Positions 49,020 to 58,627 are shown, counted from the first letter of the stretch. The stretch is 64,000 nucleotides of DNA from an uncultured Alphaproteobacteria bacterium (GCA_934271465.1 CAKQRQ010000003.1:62001-126000); one strand, 5' to 3'. Program-made: numbers and translations. Notes: a model not told the origin generated them from the sequence alone.

Positions 49020-50510
49020 TTATCGTTTAGAGCTGATTTCATAACCATTATCGCCGTCAACAAACGAATTGGCAAAAGCAAAATCACTTGACGTAACCGA
49101 ATGGATTCTATAAAGCGGTTCTCCGGATTCAACAACGTCTCCAACTTTTTTTAACAAGTCCAAACCTGCCCCAGGATATTGTGAGGCACCGGCCAAAATG
49201 CCTATTTTATTAATGCGTTTATTATCAATAGATTCAACCACGCCGGATTTAGCGGAAATAATATCTCGTGTCAAATGACCGAGTTGCGCTTGAGGAGCCT
49301 TTCCTTGGGCATAAATTATACGGCTTAATGTTTCTAAAGCGCGGCCGGAAGTCAAAATCTCTTTAGCAACATGATATCCTTGTCCGCCGCGAAGCTTGGG
49401 ATCAAATTCCAAAATTCGCCCTGCCAAAAACAAGGATTTTTCAAGCAAATCTTGCGGAGCATCTTCTTTATTTCGTAAAATTTTCATAACATCGCGGGCT
49501 TCCAATACGGCGCCGATTCCGTTACCGATGGGTTCGCTTCCATCGGTAATAACAGCATCAATCTCAATCGAAAGCATATCGCCGATATATTCAACAAGTT
49601 TTCGGATTCGCATAGCTTCATTTGTTGATTTGATACGAGAAGTCGATCCGACAGGAATATCCAAAACCAAATGAGTAATGCCGGTTGCAAGCTTGATGGC
49701 TAAAATTTCGGCGACAATATGCTGTTGTTGGGTAATTCCAATGGCTCGTTCAACGGAAGCAATGATTTTGCTGGCAGGAGCAATGGGCAATGTGTTATAG
49801 TCAGCAATAGCTCCGCGGTGCTCTTTAATCAATTGATGTAGTTTATCTTCGGAGATGTCGACATTGGCCAAAACTGAAAAAGTATCGGCAACGCCGGCGC
49901 AAGAAGTTAAAGAGCGGGAAGCCGTTTTAGGTATAGGCAATCCATAAGCAGCAACAATGGCTGTAATAATGATATCTGTTTTATTTCCGGGAACGCCGCC
50001 CAAACAATGGTGGTCGACAACAATATTTTCATCATCCCAGCGAATAACATCGTCTCCGACAAGAGCCTCGGTTAAAGAGAGAACTTCAGAGGCCGTCATA
50101 AAAGATCCCGAGGCAACCAAAAATGAAGAAATGTCCATATTGGAATAACGCTTATCCGTAATATCCCTGATGATTGAAGAATACTCGCTTGAAGACAAAA
50201 TGTTTCCAGCCACTTTTCGTTGAACAGACGATAAAGAGGGTGGAAATCCTGCCAATGAAATATTGACGTTAGCACCTTCCGGCAGATTGAGCGCTGTAAA
50301 AGCCTCTGTGTTTAAGCCGAGCTCATCTGGAGAAACAAAATCAGGGTCATTAACAATTTCCAAAAAAGCAAATAAAGGTGCGGAACCACCGTGAACCTCT
50401 ACTTTTGTCAGATTTTTAATATCGTCAAGCTTATAAGCATTGCAATCTTTATGAAGATAAACAATGTTCTCATTAAAAGAATTAACGGCAATATGTTTAA
50501 GAGACAGCAT
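49020..50510 (-). CDS. Putative thymidine/AMP phosphorylase family
   Basis: A 496-residue nucleoside or nucleotide phosphorylase of the long (archaeal AMP phosphorylase and bacterial 'thymidine phosphorylase 2') type. An N-terminal domain of about 85 residues precedes the glycosyltransferase core with 'FLVASGSFMTASEVLSLTEALV', 'IVVDHHCLGGVPGNKTDIIITAIVAAYGL', 'TSCAGVADTFSVLANVD', 'LVLDIPVGSTSRI' and 'GNGIGAVLEARDVM'. It cleaves a nucleoside with phosphate to base and sugar phosphate, for salvage. Whether AMP or thymidine is the substrate is open. Confidence 0.85.
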   Translation of the reverse strand: MLSLKHIAVNSFNENIVYLHKDCNAYKLDDIKNLTKVEVHGGSAPLFAFLEIVNDPDFVSPDELGLNTEAFTALNLPEGANVNISLAGFPPSLSSVQRKVAGNILSSSEYSSIIRDITDKRYSNMDISSFLVASGSFMTASEVLSLTEALVGDDVIRWDDENIVVDHHCLGGVPGNKTDIIITAIVAAYGLPIPKTASRSLTSCAGVADTFSVLANVDISEDKLHQLIKEHRGAIADYNTLPIAPASKIIASVERAIGITQQQHIVAEILAIKLATGITHLVLDIPVGSTSRIKSTNEAMRIRKLVEYIGDMLSIEIDAVITDGSEPIGNGIGAVLEARDVMKILRNKEDAPQDLLEKSLFLAGRILEFDPKLRGGQGYHVAKEILTSGRALETLSRIIYAQGKAPQAQLGHLTRDIISAKSGVVESIDNKRINKIGILAGASQYPGAGLDLLKKVGDVVESGEPLYRIHSVTSSDFAFANSFVDGDNGYEISSKR

Positions 50511-50569
50511 ATATAAACACTCTTCAAAAATGAAACTTAAACAAAGTATAGCCGGAAAAATATGAAAAG

Positions 50570-51421
50570 TTAAGACTTTTTATTAAGTAATAGTTTTAAA
50601 ACTTTTGAAATTTTATCTTTAAGTTCCGTGCGGCTGACAACAATATCAACCATACCGTGTTCTTGCAGGTATTCAGCTTTTTGAAACCCTTCGGGAAGAG
50701 TCTCGCGAATAGTTTGTTCAATAACGCGAGCTCCCGCAAAGCCGATAATAGCCCCCTTTTCGGCAATATGAATATCTCCGAGCATGGCAAACGAGGCCGA
50801 AACACCGCCAGTGGTCGGATCCGTTAAAACAGAAATATAAGGAAGCCCTTTTTCTTTAAGAATATTAATAGCAGCGGTTGTTCGAGCCATTTGCATCAAA
50901 GACAAAATTCCTTCCTGCATACGGGCTCCGCCAGATGCAGAAACAATAACCAGCGGAGAAGATGTCTTAGCGGCAAATTCAGCAGCCTTGACGATTCCTT
51001 CCCCAACGACTGTTCCCATAGATCCTCCCATAAAAGAAAAGTCAAGAAAAACAGCAACCGCCTTCACACCGCCGATTTCGCCAACAGCAACAATAACGGC
51101 ATCATCATTTTGAGAAGCTTTTCTGTAAGCTCGCAATCGGTCGGAGTATTTTTTTGAATCTTTAAAATCCAACGGATCATCACGAAGTTTTGGCAGATTC
51201 AAAAGCTTGTATTTTCCAGAATCCATCAACATTTCAAGTCGTATTTTAACGGGAAGTCTCAGATGGTGGCCGCAAAAAGAACAGATAAAGTAGTCTTTTT
51301 CAAGCTCTTTATTAAAAAGCATTTGTCCGCATTCGGGGCATTTCGTCCACAAATTATCGGCAATCTCTTTGGAAGTTGTCTTTTTTATTTTCGGTCTGAC
51401 AAAATCAGATATCCAGTTCAT
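50570..51421 (-). CDS. accD: Acetyl-CoA carboxylase carboxyltransferase beta subunit
   Basis: Forms malonyl-CoA with AccA for fatty-acid synthesis. The N-terminal zinc ribbon is C28-x2-C31-x15-C47-x2-C50; the carboxyltransferase core has 'GGSMGTVVGEG', 'ASGGARMQEG', 'TDPTTGGVSASFAMLGDI' and 'IGFAGARVIEQT'. 283 residues. Starts 3 nt after the lapA stop. Confidence 0.96.
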   Translation of the reverse strand: MNWISDFVRPKIKKTTSKEIADNLWTKCPECGQMLFNKELEKDYFICSFCGHHLRLPVKIRLEMLMDSGKYKLLNLPKLRDDPLDFKDSKKYSDRLRAYRKASQNDDAVIVAVGEIGGVKAVAVFLDFSFMGGSMGTVVGEGIVKAAEFAAKTSSPLVIVSASGGARMQEGILSLMQMARTTAAINILKEKGLPYISVLTDPTTGGVSASFAMLGDIHIAEKGAIIGFAGARVIEQTIRETLPEGFQKAEYLQEHGMVDIVVSRTELKDKISKVLKLLLNKKS

Positions 51422-51424
51422 GGG

Positions 51425-51829
51425 TTAAGACTCCTGAGTATCTGCTTTGTCTTTGCTAGCAAAGAACTTGTTCAGGCGATTCCATACCGACGTCTTTTCC
51501 GGTGTCGGAACAGAAGCCTTTAATGTTTCGATATTTCCGTGAAGCCCTTCAACTTCTTTAGCAAGCTTTTCTTGCTCTTTGCAGAGTTTTTTATTTTGTT
51601 TCTTTTGAGCTCTCAGCGCACGCCGGACAGGAGCATAAGACATCCATGTTGAAAGCCAGCCGGCCAGATAACCGACAAAGACCAAAAAGACAATCGCCAC
51701 ACTTAACGAAATAGTAATTTCGATACCTGTCGGCCATAAGCTGAAATTTGCCATATCATTATTAACAAAGGCAAAAATCAAAACAACAAGGATAAAAGGT
51801 ATACCGATAAGTGCTTTGATAAATCCCAT
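51425..51829 (-). CDS. lapA: LapA-family (DUF1049) inner-membrane protein
   Basis: A 134-residue protein with two transmembrane helices (about 4-22 and 42-65) and a cytoplasmic coiled coil rich in Lys/Glu. The 'FVNNDMANFSLWP' motif between the helices is the family signature. In other bacteria LapA works with LapB in controlling LPS synthesis through LpxC; no lapB is adjacent. Lies between ihfB and accD. Confidence 0.85.
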   Translation of the reverse strand: MGFIKALIGIPFILVVLIFAFVNNDMANFSLWPTGIEITISLSVAIVFLVFVGYLAGWLSTWMSYAPVRRALRAQKKQNKKLCKEQEKLAKEVEGLHGNIETLKASVPTPEKTSVWNRLNKFFASKDKADTQES

Positions 51830-51876
51830 GGAAATTCTCCCGATACAAAAGGTTGTCTAAGAGTAAAAGCTGATTC

Positions 51877-52158
51877 CTATTTTTTATTCAAAGATTCAAA
51901 AAGCTGTTTCCCTGTTTTGAAGTGCGGAATTCTGCGTTCTTCAACAGAAACTTGCGCTCCCGTGCGAGGATTTTTAGCCATTCTTGAAGACCTTGTGCGA
52001 ACCGAAAAAGCTCCAAAGCCTCTGAATTCAACTCTATCCCCGTTAGAAAGGGCGTCTGTAATCGAATCAAAAACAACATTAATGATTCGTTCAATGTCTT
52101 TCATCGTCAGATGAGGATTTTTTGCAGCAATTTTTTCAATTAATTCTGATTTAGTCAC
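51877..52158 (-). CDS. ihfB: Integration host factor beta subunit
   Basis: A 93-residue DNA-bending protein of the HU/IHF family. 'MTKSELIEKIAAKNPHLTMKDIE' start, 'GDRVEFRGFGAFSVRTR' beta arms, and 'RNPRTG'-type tip as KNPRTGAQV, followed by IPHFKTGKQL. The PHLT and DVE-type helix and the ihfB-lapA neighbourhood support IHF-beta over HU. Role in nucleoid structure and transcription. Confidence 0.92.
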   Translation of the reverse strand: MTKSELIEKIAAKNPHLTMKDIERIINVVFDSITDALSNGDRVEFRGFGAFSVRTRSSRMAKNPRTGAQVSVEERRIPHFKTGKQLFESLNKK

Positions 52159-52253
52159 GATTTTTTCCTTTTTACATAAATAACATAAACTTATTTATCA
52201 ATATATCAAATTTACAAAAAGCCAAGAGCTATTTTTTTATTTATCCAAAAAAA

Positions 52254-53384
52254 TTACTCGGCAGCCGATTGCTGAGGCAAAATAGAATGCGATTCTGCGC
52301 CGAGTTCTATTTCTTCAATTCTTTGAATTCTTCGGGAAACTTTTCCGGAAGATATTTTGATGGCATCGATGTCTTCACCAGCTTGCTTGAAGTGTCTTCC
52401 CAAATTTTCAACCCTCTCGTCCAAACGGCCGATATCTTCAATTAAAATGCCGACCTCTTTTTGAATAACGCCGGCCTGTTCGCGCATATAAGCATCTTTT
52501 AAGATGGCTCGGACAGTATTGAGTGTGGCCATCAAAGTTGTGGGCGATACAATCCAAACCTTGGCTTTATAAGACATTTCAACAACATCAATAAAATTGG
52601 CATGAAGTTCCGCATAAATGGCCTCGCTCGGCAAAAACATCAAAGCCGATTCGGCAGTTTCTCCGGAAATAATATATTTTTCGGAAATATCTTTAATGTG
52701 TTTGAGAACGGAAGCTTTGAAAAAGCGCTCGGCTTCAAGTTTTTCTCTGTCGGTTTCGGCATGGCGCAGAGCATAATAGCTCTCAAGCGGAAATTTGGCG
52801 TCTATAACAATGGCTCCGGGAGGATTCGGCAGGCTCAAAAGGCAGTCCGCTTTTTTGCCGTTGCTTAAAAGGGCTTGAAAAGAATAAGCATTCGGAGGCA
52901 AAATAGAGGTCACAAGGTCATTGAGTTGAATTTCCCCGAAAGCGCCGCGGGCTTGTTTGTTAGATAAAACTTCCTGTAAAGAAACAACTTGTTCGGACAA
53001 GGAAGAAATCTTTTGCTGCGCAGCATCTATTTTAGCAAGGCGTTCTTTTAAATCAGAGAGAGTTTGGTTTGTTTTGACGGTGTTTTGCTGCAGCCCGTCG
53101 CCGACACTTTTTGTAACAGCCAAAAGTTTTTCATCAATGATTTTCAGAAGAGCCAGTTTTTGGTCGTTAAGCGCCGAAAACAAACGATTCTGTTCCTGTA
53201 GGTTGGATTCGCTTAAAGACGAAAGCCTTCCGGCAAGTTCGCCCTGAGACTGTAAAAGCGTATCTTTAAAAGGATTTTTTTCACGGCGAAAAATAAGAAC
53301 AATAAGTAATCCGGCAAAAACAAAAAATCCGCCGGCGATAATCAAGCCCAAATTAGCCAGAATAAGATTATTCAGATTTTGCAA
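52254..53384 (-). CDS. rmuC: DNA recombination protein RmuC
   Basis: A 376-residue RmuC: N-terminal membrane helix (about 5-28), coiled coil (about 45-130), then the nuclease-fold core with 'RGAFGEIQLNDLVTSILP', 'DCLLSLPNPPGAIVIDAKFPLESY' and 'MFLPSEAIYAELH'. RmuC limits inversions between short inverted repeats. The start is TTG at 53384 with GGGG upstream; it overlaps the 3' end of accA by 17 nt, indicating coupling. Confidence 0.9.
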   Translation of the reverse strand: MQNLNNLILANLGLIIAGGFFVFAGLLIVLIFRREKNPFKDTLLQSQGELAGRLSSLSESNLQEQNRLFSALNDQKLALLKIIDEKLLAVTKSVGDGLQQNTVKTNQTLSDLKERLAKIDAAQQKISSLSEQVVSLQEVLSNKQARGAFGEIQLNDLVTSILPPNAYSFQALLSNGKKADCLLSLPNPPGAIVIDAKFPLESYYALRHAETDREKLEAERFFKASVLKHIKDISEKYIISGETAESALMFLPSEAIYAELHANFIDVVEMSYKAKVWIVSPTTLMATLNTVRAILKDAYMREQAGVIQKEVGILIEDIGRLDERVENLGRHFKQAGEDIDAIKISSGKVSRRIQRIEEIELGAESHSILPQQSAAE

Positions 53385-54342
53385 GATGATGCCCCATTTT
53401 TAAGAATTTTTCCGTGCGTTTCTTTTTGAGTTCGTCAGCAGAATGCGTGGACAGTTCTTTAAGATGACGAAAGATGACATCGCCGACGCGTTTAATAGTT
53501 TCTTCATGGTGTCGTTGGGCGCCGCCGACGGGTTCGGCAATAATTTCATCAATAACACCGAGTTTGCGTAAATCCTGAGCTGTCAGGTGTAAGGCTTCCG
53601 TCGCCTCTTTAACTTTATCGACTGAGCGCCAAAGAATAGAAGCGCAGCCTTCGGGAGAAATAACCGAATAAACAGCGTGTTCCAACATGAGGATTCGGTT
53701 AGCGGTTGCAATGGCAATAGCGCCGCCCGAACCGCCTTCGCCGATAACAGTTGAAATAAACGGAACCTTAAGGTTGAGGCATCTTTCAATGCTTGAGGCA
53801 ATGGCCTGAGCTTGTCCGCGTTCTTCGGCATCAATTCCTGGGAAAGCCCCTGAAGTATCGACAAAAGCCAGAACAGGAAGATGAAATTTGTCAGCCAGAT
53901 CCATTAACCGCTGAACCTTTCGGTATCCCTCGGGGCGAGCCATTCCGAAGTTGTGCTTAACACGGGTTTCCAAATCATTGCCCTTTTCTTGTCCGAAAAC
54001 AACAACAGATTGCCCGTTAAATCGTCCCAATCCGCCGACCATTGCATGGTCTTCCGCAAAAGTTCTGTCGCCGGCCAACGGCTCAAAATCTTCAATCAGC
54101 CCATGAATATAGTCCAAACAATGCGGTCGATCCGGATGTCTGGCAACCAAAGTTTTTTGCCATGGGGTTAAATGCGTATAAAGGTGTCTGAGCTGTCTGT
54201 CCAGCTTTTTTGTCAGGCGGTTTATTTCTGATTCAATGTGAATGCCGTCAGCGGATTCCAGTTGTTTTAGACGAGAAATACGTTCCTCAATATCAACAAT
54301 GTTTTTTTCAAAATCAAGAGAAGATACAGTGTCTTTATCCAT
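53368..54342 (-). CDS. accA: Acetyl-CoA carboxylase carboxyltransferase alpha subunit
   Basis: Partner of AccD. The N-terminal helical arm 'LDFEKNIVDIEERISRLKQL', 'HPDRPHCLDYI', 'GQEKGNDLETRVKHNFGM', 'VDTSGAFPGIDAEERGQAQAIA' and 'GEGGSGGAIAIATANRI' are typical. I start at the ATG at 54342 (MDKDTVSS) with GAGAG upstream; the frame extends 15 codons further up but those residues do not resemble the family. About 324 residues. Confidence 0.95.
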   Translation of the reverse strand: MDKDTVSSLDFEKNIVDIEERISRLKQLESADGIHIESEINRLTKKLDRQLRHLYTHLTPWQKTLVARHPDRPHCLDYIHGLIEDFEPLAGDRTFAEDHAMVGGLGRFNGQSVVVFGQEKGNDLETRVKHNFGMARPEGYRKVQRLMDLADKFHLPVLAFVDTSGAFPGIDAEERGQAQAIASSIERCLNLKVPFISTVIGEGGSGGAIAIATANRILMLEHAVYSVISPEGCASILWRSVDKVKEATEALHLTAQDLRKLGVIDEIIAEPVGGAQRHHEETIKRVGDVIFRHLKELSTHSADELKKKRTEKFLKMGHHLAKSE

Positions 54343-54507
54343 TTTTTTTGCTCTCAATAACATAATCATTTGACAGATTTGTATCATATTTTTTTCAAAA
54401 AAGCCAAGGGATTTTTCTTTTTGTGTAAGACCGGACGAATTTTGTTGGAAAATAAGACAATATCAAATAAAGTAAATTTATTATCAAAATGGTATCAGGA
54501 GTGAAAG

Positions 54508-55668
54508 ATGTTGGGCGCGGCCTTATCCGGAATAGTTTTTGCAACCATTGTATGGATGGTGTATGCCATCAAATTTATCAACGCTTCTCTGAGCGGTATA
54601 TCTTTTTTTGAAGCAGGGATATTAAACGTTTTATTATATGTCTTGTTCGTTTGCCTGCCGGTTTTACTGGTTTGGGTAATCTTTGGTTTTATCAATCAAT
54701 ATGTCCATAATCAATCGACTTCCCGCCAAATGTTCAAATTGTTTGCTCAGATGAAAAAAAATCAGGATTATTCTGATTTGTTAGCCAGAATTATGTTGGA
54801 GACGGAGCAGAACATAAAAAATTCCTTTGTTCTGGAGCGGATGGAGTTATTGATTTCGGATATGAACGAGCTTTTGAGCGAGATATTGATTAGAGAACGT
54901 TTGATTGGAGAAGAGCAGGCAGAGCACCTGTGGGTAAAAGTTAAAAGTGGCGGAAAATGGGCTTTTGGAAAGGTCTTGATAGGAAATTACAATGCACAGC
55001 CGTCGTTTAGAAAGAAAATTTTTGAAGATGCAGGAGCGGATTCGCTGCTTGCAGGGACAATTATGGAATTTTGCGCGCGCTATCAAATGATGTTGGGGTT
55101 GCTTGAAAAACATGATAAAGAGCGGATTTTTTTGAACGTGATAGAAACAGGCGTTTTGGGAAAAGTCTTTGCTGTTTTGGCGCCGATTTCTGATGAATTG
55201 CGGCGAACAAAAGAAGTCTTGGCGGGGGAAGAAAAACAACAGGAGGTTTCTGAGCGTCCGAAACCTCAAAAAATAAAAATTCCGCAAAAACAAGTAGAGA
55301 TTTCAGTAGAAAAAGAAGAAAAAAAGAGCTTTTTGGAGCGTATCTTGCCAGAAACAAAAGCTTTTTTCAAAAAAGAAGAGCCCGAGATTAAAAAAGACGC
55401 CTTTTCTTTGGCGTTGGAGCGGAGTTTTGGCGAAGAAAATACCGTTGCCAAAATAAAAGAGCCTGTGTTTGATAAGGCTGTGCCGAATGAAACAATGCCG
55501 GCACCGGAGATGAAAGTTCCCGAGGTTGAACCGACGGAAACGCAGCAAACCTTGGAAACCCTCAAAAAAGAATGGCAAAATATTGATGCCGCAAGTGACA
55601 AATCTTCAGATAATGAGCTAACCTATCCTTTCGGCGGATGGACGGATGCTGAAAATTATCAGAAATAG
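54508..55668 (+). CDS. Unknown membrane-anchored protein
   Basis: A 386-residue protein: two N-terminal transmembrane helices (about 5-25 and 38-62), a conserved-looking helical domain (about 75-230: 'QSTSRQMFKLFAQMKKNQDYSDLLARI', 'YNAQPSFRKKIFEDAGADSLLAGTIMEFCARYQMMLGLLEKHDKERIFLN'), and a long Pro/Glu/Lys-rich disordered C-terminus. AGGAG lies before the ATG. The 3' end overlaps yejA by 23 nt. Family not recognised; the 'ARYQMMLGLLEKHD' part suggests a cytoplasmic helical bundle with a signalling or scaffolding role. Confidence 0.72.
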   Translation: MLGAALSGIVFATIVWMVYAIKFINASLSGISFFEAGILNVLLYVLFVCLPVLLVWVIFGFINQYVHNQSTSRQMFKLFAQMKKNQDYSDLLARIMLETEQNIKNSFVLERMELLISDMNELLSEILIRERLIGEEQAEHLWVKVKSGGKWAFGKVLIGNYNAQPSFRKKIFEDAGADSLLAGTIMEFCARYQMMLGLLEKHDKERIFLNVIETGVLGKVFAVLAPISDELRRTKEVLAGEEKQQEVSERPKPQKIKIPQKQVEISVEKEEKKSFLERILPETKAFFKKEEPEIKKDAFSLALERSFGEENTVAKIKEPVFDKAVPNETMPAPEMKVPEVEPTETQQTLETLKKEWQNIDAASDKSSDNELTYPFGGWTDAENYQK

Positions 55669-57451
55669 CCTAGTTTTTGTCTTAATCCTTGGTGCGACGT
55701 TTGAGAGTGAGGCAAAAACAACGATTCGGGGAAATCTGCCTCTGTCGGGAACGGCCAAATATTCAGAATCATTCAAAAATTTTTCTTATATAAATGTCGA
55801 CGCGCCAAAAGGCGGCAAAATAACATTGCCGGCTTATGGAAGTTTTGATAATTTTAATCCGTTTATTTTCAAGGGAATAGCTTTTACAAACGGTGCCGAA
55901 TTAACGCTGGAAAGTTTGGGCTATACGCCCGTTGACGATCAAACGACGGTGTATCCTTTGATTGCCGAAAAATTTGAACTAGCAGAAGATGGTTCGTTTA
56001 TAGGGTTCATATTAAATAAAAACGCTCGATTTTCGGACAGCACGCCTGTGACGGCAGATGATGTCGTGTTTAGTTTTAAAACGCTGATAGAAAAAGGCGC
56101 CCCACTGTATAAGTTGTATTACAGCGACGTGGACAGAGTTGAGAAAGTAAATGCGCATCATGTGCGTTTTTATGTCAAAAAAGGCGCTCAAAACAGAGAA
56201 TTGCCGTTGATTTTGGCGCAGTTTAAGATTTTTTCGGCAAAGGAGTTTGCAGAAAAAGACTTTGCCAAGCCCGAGCTGGTGCCGCCGTTGGGCAGCGGGC
56301 CTTATATAATCGAAAAGTTTGAACCGAATAAATTTGTTGAGCTCAAAAGAAATCCGACTTATTGGGGAAAAAATTTACCTGTCCGCCGCGGATTTTATAA
56401 TTTTGACACGATTCGATTTGAATTTTATCAGGATACGACAGTGACGTTGCAAGCTCTTTTTTCCGGAAATATTGATGCCCGAGAAGAATATATTGCCAAA
56501 ATTTGGGCAAGCGGATATGACAACAAACTTGTGCAGGACGGCGAAATTGTTAAAGAAGAAATCCCTCATAACAATCCGGCGACATTACAGTTCTTTGGAT
56601 TCAATACAAGGTTGCCGAAATTCTCCGATTCGCGCGTGAGAGAAGCCATTGGGCTAGCGTTCAATTTTGAATGGGCGAATGAGAAATTATTTTATAACGG
56701 TTATAAGCGGATTTACAGTTTGTTCAGCAACACGGATATGGCTGCTGTCGGTATTCCCCAAGGGGAGGAAAAGAAAATTTTGGAGCGATTCAAAAAGGAA
56801 CTTCCGAAAGACATATTTTCAGAACCATATCAATTGCCGAATAATGCCACGCCGCAAAAACAAAGGGATAATCTCAAAAAGGCCGTAAAGCTTTTGCAAG
56901 AGGCCGGATACGACTTTGTTGACGGCAGAATGACCAATCTGGCAACGGGCGAGCCTTTAACGATAGAAGTTTTAAGCAATTCAGCCAACGGGTCTTCTTT
57001 TACGCGGGTTATGCTGCCTTTTATTGAAAATTTAAGAAAAATCGGAATCAAAATGACTTTCCGCACAGTAGAAGTTAATATTTTCAAAAACAGGCTGGAT
57101 AATTTTGAATATGAAATGGCCATTTTATCGTTCCGCTTGAGTAATATGCCCGGAAATGAGCAAAAAGAACTTTGGGGAAGCGCCTCGGCCAATGTCAGAG
57201 GCTCATATAATATGCTCGGTATCCAAAATCCCGTCATTGATTCCCTGATAAGCGGGTTGATAAGCGCAAAAGACAATAACCTGTATTTGGCCTATGTAAA
57301 AGCTTTGGACAGGGTTATTATGCGGGAGCATTATTTTATTCCGCAATGGTATTCCTCGGCCGATAGAATTGCCTACCGCAAGCGCCTCAAGCGCCCGCAG
57401 ACAGATGTTAAAACCGGCGCTGACATTTACAGTTGGTGGATAGAGGAGTAA
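55646..57451 (+). CDS. yejA: ABC transporter peptide-binding protein, YejA type
   Basis: A 601-residue periplasmic family-5 solute-binding protein. Signal peptide 1-23 (cleavage after SEAK region). Segments 'FSYINVDAPKGGKITLPAYGSFDNFNPFIFKG', 'DGSFIGFILNKNARFSDSTPVTADDVVFSF', 'LGSGPYIIEKFEPNKFVELKRNPTYWGKNLPVRRG' and the C-terminal 'HYFIPQWY' match YejA, which binds peptides such as microcin C. Overlaps the unknown membrane gene upstream and is followed at 2 nt by yejB. Confidence 0.92.
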   Translation: MLKIIRNSLVFVLILGATFESEAKTTIRGNLPLSGTAKYSESFKNFSYINVDAPKGGKITLPAYGSFDNFNPFIFKGIAFTNGAELTLESLGYTPVDDQTTVYPLIAEKFELAEDGSFIGFILNKNARFSDSTPVTADDVVFSFKTLIEKGAPLYKLYYSDVDRVEKVNAHHVRFYVKKGAQNRELPLILAQFKIFSAKEFAEKDFAKPELVPPLGSGPYIIEKFEPNKFVELKRNPTYWGKNLPVRRGFYNFDTIRFEFYQDTTVTLQALFSGNIDAREEYIAKIWASGYDNKLVQDGEIVKEEIPHNNPATLQFFGFNTRLPKFSDSRVREAIGLAFNFEWANEKLFYNGYKRIYSLFSNTDMAAVGIPQGEEKKILERFKKELPKDIFSEPYQLPNNATPQKQRDNLKKAVKLLQEAGYDFVDGRMTNLATGEPLTIEVLSNSANGSSFTRVMLPFIENLRKIGIKMTFRTVEVNIFKNRLDNFEYEMAILSFRLSNMPGNEQKELWGSASANVRGSYNMLGIQNPVIDSLISGLISAKDNNLYLAYVKALDRVIMREHYFIPQWYSSADRIAYRKRLKRPQTDVKTGADIYSWWIEE

Positions 57452-57453
57452 AA

Positions 57454-58524
57454 ATGCGCAATTATATCATCAAAAGGCTGCTGTTAATTCCTCTGACGCT
57501 TTTGGGAATTTTGGCTTTGAACTTTGTCATTATCCAATTTGCCCCCGGAGGTCCCGTGGAGCATGTTTTGGCGCAATATCGTGGAATGAACACCGATGCG
57601 ACGGCTTCCATCAGCGGAACAGGCGCCGCCGGAATGGAGAGCAAAAGCAAATATCAAGGGGCGTCCGGTGTTCCGGAAGATTTAGTCAAAGCGCTGGAAA
57701 AGCAGTTCGGTTTTGACAAACCGGCGTATGTGCGTTTTGGAAAAATGCTCAAAGACTATGCATTGTTTGACTTTGGAAAAAGCTTTTACAGAGATAAAAG
57801 CGTTGCGGCGTTAATCGCGGAAAGAATGCCTGTTTCGGTGTCATTGGGACTGTGGTCGACACTTATTATATATCTGATTGCGATTCCTCTGGGCATAAAA
57901 AAGGCGGTGGCGGACGGCAGCCGTTTTGATGTCATAACTTCTTTTATGGTTGTGCTCGGCTCGGCGATACCGGTCTTTTTGTTTGCGGTCTTTTTGATTG
58001 TCTTTTTTGCCGGCGGCACGGGCTTGCATTGGTTTCCGCTGCATGGGCTGACATCGGATAATTGGGAGAGTTTAAGCCTTTTCGGCAAAATAAAAGATTA
58101 TTTCTGGCATATTACATTACCCGTGACGGCCATGGTTATCGGCGGGTTTGCCTCTTTGACAATGCTGACTAAAAATTCATTTTTGGACGAGATAAATAAG
58201 CAATATGTTTTAACCGCCCGCGCCAAGGGTTTAGATGAGCGGCAAATTCTTTACGGGCATGTTTTCAGAAACGCCATGCTGATAATTATTGCCGGATTTC
58301 CGTCTCTTTTGATTAAAATGCTGTTTACGGGGTCGCTGCTGATAGAAGTGATTTTTTCATTAAACGGCTTGGGACTGCTTGGGTATGAGGCCATTATGAC
58401 GCGCGATTATCCCGTTATTTTCGGGACGATGTATATCTTTGCGCTGTTGGGGCTGGTGCTCAAACTGGTGTCTGATATAACCTATTGTTTGGTTGATCCG
58501 CGTATCAATTTTGAAAACAGATAA
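57454..58524 (+). CDS. yejB: ABC transporter permease YejB
   Basis: Inner-membrane permease, about 356 residues, six transmembrane helices. N-terminal 'MRNYIIKRLLLIPLTLLGILALNFVIIQFAPGGP' and the EAA-loop 'LTARAKGLDERQILYGHVFRNAML' mark the DppB/YejB family; the long Gly/Ser-rich periplasmic insert after helix 1 is a YejB feature. I chose the ATG at 57454, with GAGGAG (inside the yejA end) upstream, over an in-frame TTG seven codons earlier. The usual partners yejE and yejF do not follow; dnaK is next. Confidence 0.92.
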   Translation: MRNYIIKRLLLIPLTLLGILALNFVIIQFAPGGPVEHVLAQYRGMNTDATASISGTGAAGMESKSKYQGASGVPEDLVKALEKQFGFDKPAYVRFGKMLKDYALFDFGKSFYRDKSVAALIAERMPVSVSLGLWSTLIIYLIAIPLGIKKAVADGSRFDVITSFMVVLGSAIPVFLFAVFLIVFFAGGTGLHWFPLHGLTSDNWESLSLFGKIKDYFWHITLPVTAMVIGGFASLTMLTKNSFLDEINKQYVLTARAKGLDERQILYGHVFRNAMLIIIAGFPSLLIKMLFTGSLLIEVIFSLNGLGLLGYEAIMTRDYPVIFGTMYIFALLGLVLKLVSDITYCLVDPRINFENR

Positions 58525-58552
58525 GATTTTTTAAATTTTTTCCGCCTCTTCT

Positions 58553-58581
58553 CTTGCACCGCGTCTTTCGGTTACCTATAT
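58553..58581 (+). promoter_or_regulatory. Heat-shock (RpoH) type promoter of dnaK
   Basis: CTTGCA at 58553-58558 and CCTATAT at 58575-58581, 16 bp apart, match the alphaproteobacterial sigma-32 pattern (CTTG then CCTATAT). The start would be about 40 nt ahead of the dnaK ATG. Confidence 0.75.
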
Positions 58582-58627
58582 AAGCAAGTAGACAGAAAAT
58601 GAACTGCAATGAAAGAAGGAAAAGATT

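Noticed and set aside
54343..54387. Upstream start for accA
   Set aside because: Fifteen extra residues do not resemble AccA; the ATG at 54342 gives the expected N-terminus with GAGAG upstream.
57433..57453. TTG start of yejB inside yejA
   Set aside because: The ATG at 57454 has GAGGAG at proper spacing and starts at the family's MRNYIIKR-type N-terminus.
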